A stretch of 64,000 bases of DNA, from the NCBI GenBank assembly GCA_944325355.1, contig CALUZS010000010.1, forward strand, positions 39,045 through 103,044, given 5' to 3'. The stretch comes from an uncultured Parabacteroides sp. Its GTDB lineage: Bacteria > Bacteroidota > Bacteroidia > Bacteroidales > Tannerellaceae. Below, one piece after another: positions 63,417 to 64,000 of this stretch. The notes below the pieces were generated by a model. It was given only the letters and a program-made list of their open reading frames with translations. It made no database searches and had not been told where the DNA came from. Each line of letters begins with the position of its first letter. Within the stretch, counting starts at the first letter, position 1. Made by a program: the position numbers and the translations under genes.

Positions 63417-64000
63417 ATCCGCACGGCTGGCATCAGGCGGAAGATAACGCCTGACCAAGTACGGGCAATCCGCATCGTGCTTTCGGGCACGCACGAGGAC
63501 ATGGCAAGGGTACAGGACGAGGGCAGGCTTGACGAATGGTGCGATGACAATCTGCAATGGCTGCACCGCACATTCGGCAGGGAGAACACTGTTTCGGCGG
63601 TGCTTCACATGGACGAGCACACGCCGCACATCCATGCCACGGTCGTGCCGATAGTGACGGGAGAACGCAGGAAAGCGAGGAAGAAGCAAGCGGAGGGTAA
63701 ACGCACCTACCGCAAGAAAGCCAACGCCGTCCGCCTGTGCGCAGATGACCTCATGAGCCGTGAAAGGCTTGTTTCCTATCACGACAGTTATGCCAAGGCG
63801 ATGGCGAAGTACGGCTTGCAGCGTGGCATTCGTGGCTCAGAGGTACGGCACACCACCACCGCCCAATACTACCGTGACCTGAAACGGCAGACGGGAGAAC
63901 TTGAAGCCAACGTAAGGCAGTTACAGACCGAACAGAAACAAGCGGAACGGCTGCTTGCCGAAGTCAGGAAGGAAATCAAGTCGGAGAAGCTGGAAGCCGC
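63417..64000 (+). CDS. MobV-type relaxase (plasmid mobilisation/recombination), internal fragment
   Basis: An uninterrupted frame from the junction to the window end, with no start codon of its own and no stop. It reads IRTAGIRRKITPDQVRAIRI and continues through VLHMDEHTPHIHATVVP, the HxDExTPHxH motif of Pre/Mob (MobV) relaxases that bind the metal for nicking at oriT. A coiled coil (residues ~145-194: RQTGELEANVRQLQTEQKQA) starts near the end. By eye this part is about 60% G+C, well above its neighbours, as expected for a mobile element. The N-terminal ~65 residues, with the usual nicking tyrosine or equivalent, are missing here. Confidence 0.87.
   Translation, partial: MRTAGIRRKITPDQVRAIRIVLSGTHEDMARVQDEGRLDEWCDDNLQWLHRTFGRENTVSAVLHMDEHTPHIHATVVPIVTGERRKARKKQAEGKRTYRKKANAVRLCADDLMSRERLVSYHDSYAKAMAKYGLQRGIRGSEVRHTTTAQYYRDLKRQTGELEANVRQLQTEQKQAERLLAEVRKEIKSEKLEA

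Noticed and set aside
63336..63782. Minus-strand 148-codon ORF and the 5' extension of the TolC frame to 63589
   Set aside because: Both are antisense to the relaxase, whose HxDExTPHxH motif makes the plus strand the coding one.
1..64000. CRISPR arrays, rRNA, prophage or complete insertion sequence
   Set aside because: No regularly spaced repeats, transposase, integrase or phage structural genes were seen; the relaxase fragment is the only mobile-element trace.

Overview
This window is a chromosomal stretch of a Bacteroidales bacterium (Bacteroides, Parabacteroides or Barnesiella-like; I cannot fix the genus). Evidence: promoters of the Bacteroidetes type (TTTG or TTG, about 19 bp, then TAnnTTTG) in front of many genes and both tRNAs; a TonB-dependent receptor with a carboxypeptidase-regulatory-like N-terminus; secreted glycan enzymes; a DAHP synthase/chorismate mutase fusion; an acyl-ACP thioesterase inside the ilv operon; and weak Shine-Dalgarno signals.

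Layout. 1-5.8 kb: ilvD (5' end off the window), ilvB, ilvN, acyl-ACP thioesterase and ilvC in one operon closed by a terminator. 5.9-10.7 kb: secreted phosphoesterase, NUDIX hydrolase, SusA-like GH13 amylase and an SGNH hydrolase; the last two share a promoter-proximal repeat. 10.8-14 kb: ferritin, IMP dehydrogenase, SDR. 14-22.5 kb: SGNH esterase + GH2 operon, TonB-dependent receptor with a frameshifted lipoprotein partner, secreted alpha/beta hydrolase. 22.6-29.7 kb: tRNA-His, dnaX, DivIC-like protein, GH130 + MFS permease, GH123. 29.7-35.4 kb: housekeeping block DUF177-rpmF-fabH-era-der, a sensor kinase and tRNA-Ser(GCU). 35.5-39.7 kb: mltG and an indolepyruvate:ferredoxin oxidoreductase operon with a flavodoxin/ferredoxin fusion. 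39.7-43.9 kb: aromatic amino acid operon pheA-aminotransferase-DAHPS/CM-tyrA. 43.9-50 kb: six-gene TolC/HlyD/ABC exporter. 50.3-62.4 kb: HTH-cupin regulator with acyl-CoA synthetase, rnz, a candidate small RNA, recR, GT2, GNAT, YqgE, ttcA, and a TPR-NfeD-floA-nucleoside phosphorylase-phosphatase run. 62.6-64 kb: a TolC gene fragment joined abruptly to a 5'-truncated, G+C-rich MobV-type relaxase that runs off the window.

The strongest new observation is the leader of the aromatic operon (minus strand, 43863 to 43645). It holds a promoter, a 25-codon ORF with eight consecutive Tyr/Phe codons, an antiterminator segment and an intrinsic terminator, arranged as a ribosome-mediated attenuator in front of the genes that make phenylalanine and tyrosine. 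Other points of interest are a protozoan-like IMP dehydrogenase, the IorAB enzyme without its usual ferredoxin domain next to a separate iron-sulfur protein, a structured intergenic transcript candidate near 53.8 kb, and the relaxase/TolC junction. I saw no CRISPR array, rRNA, prophage or complete insertion sequence.
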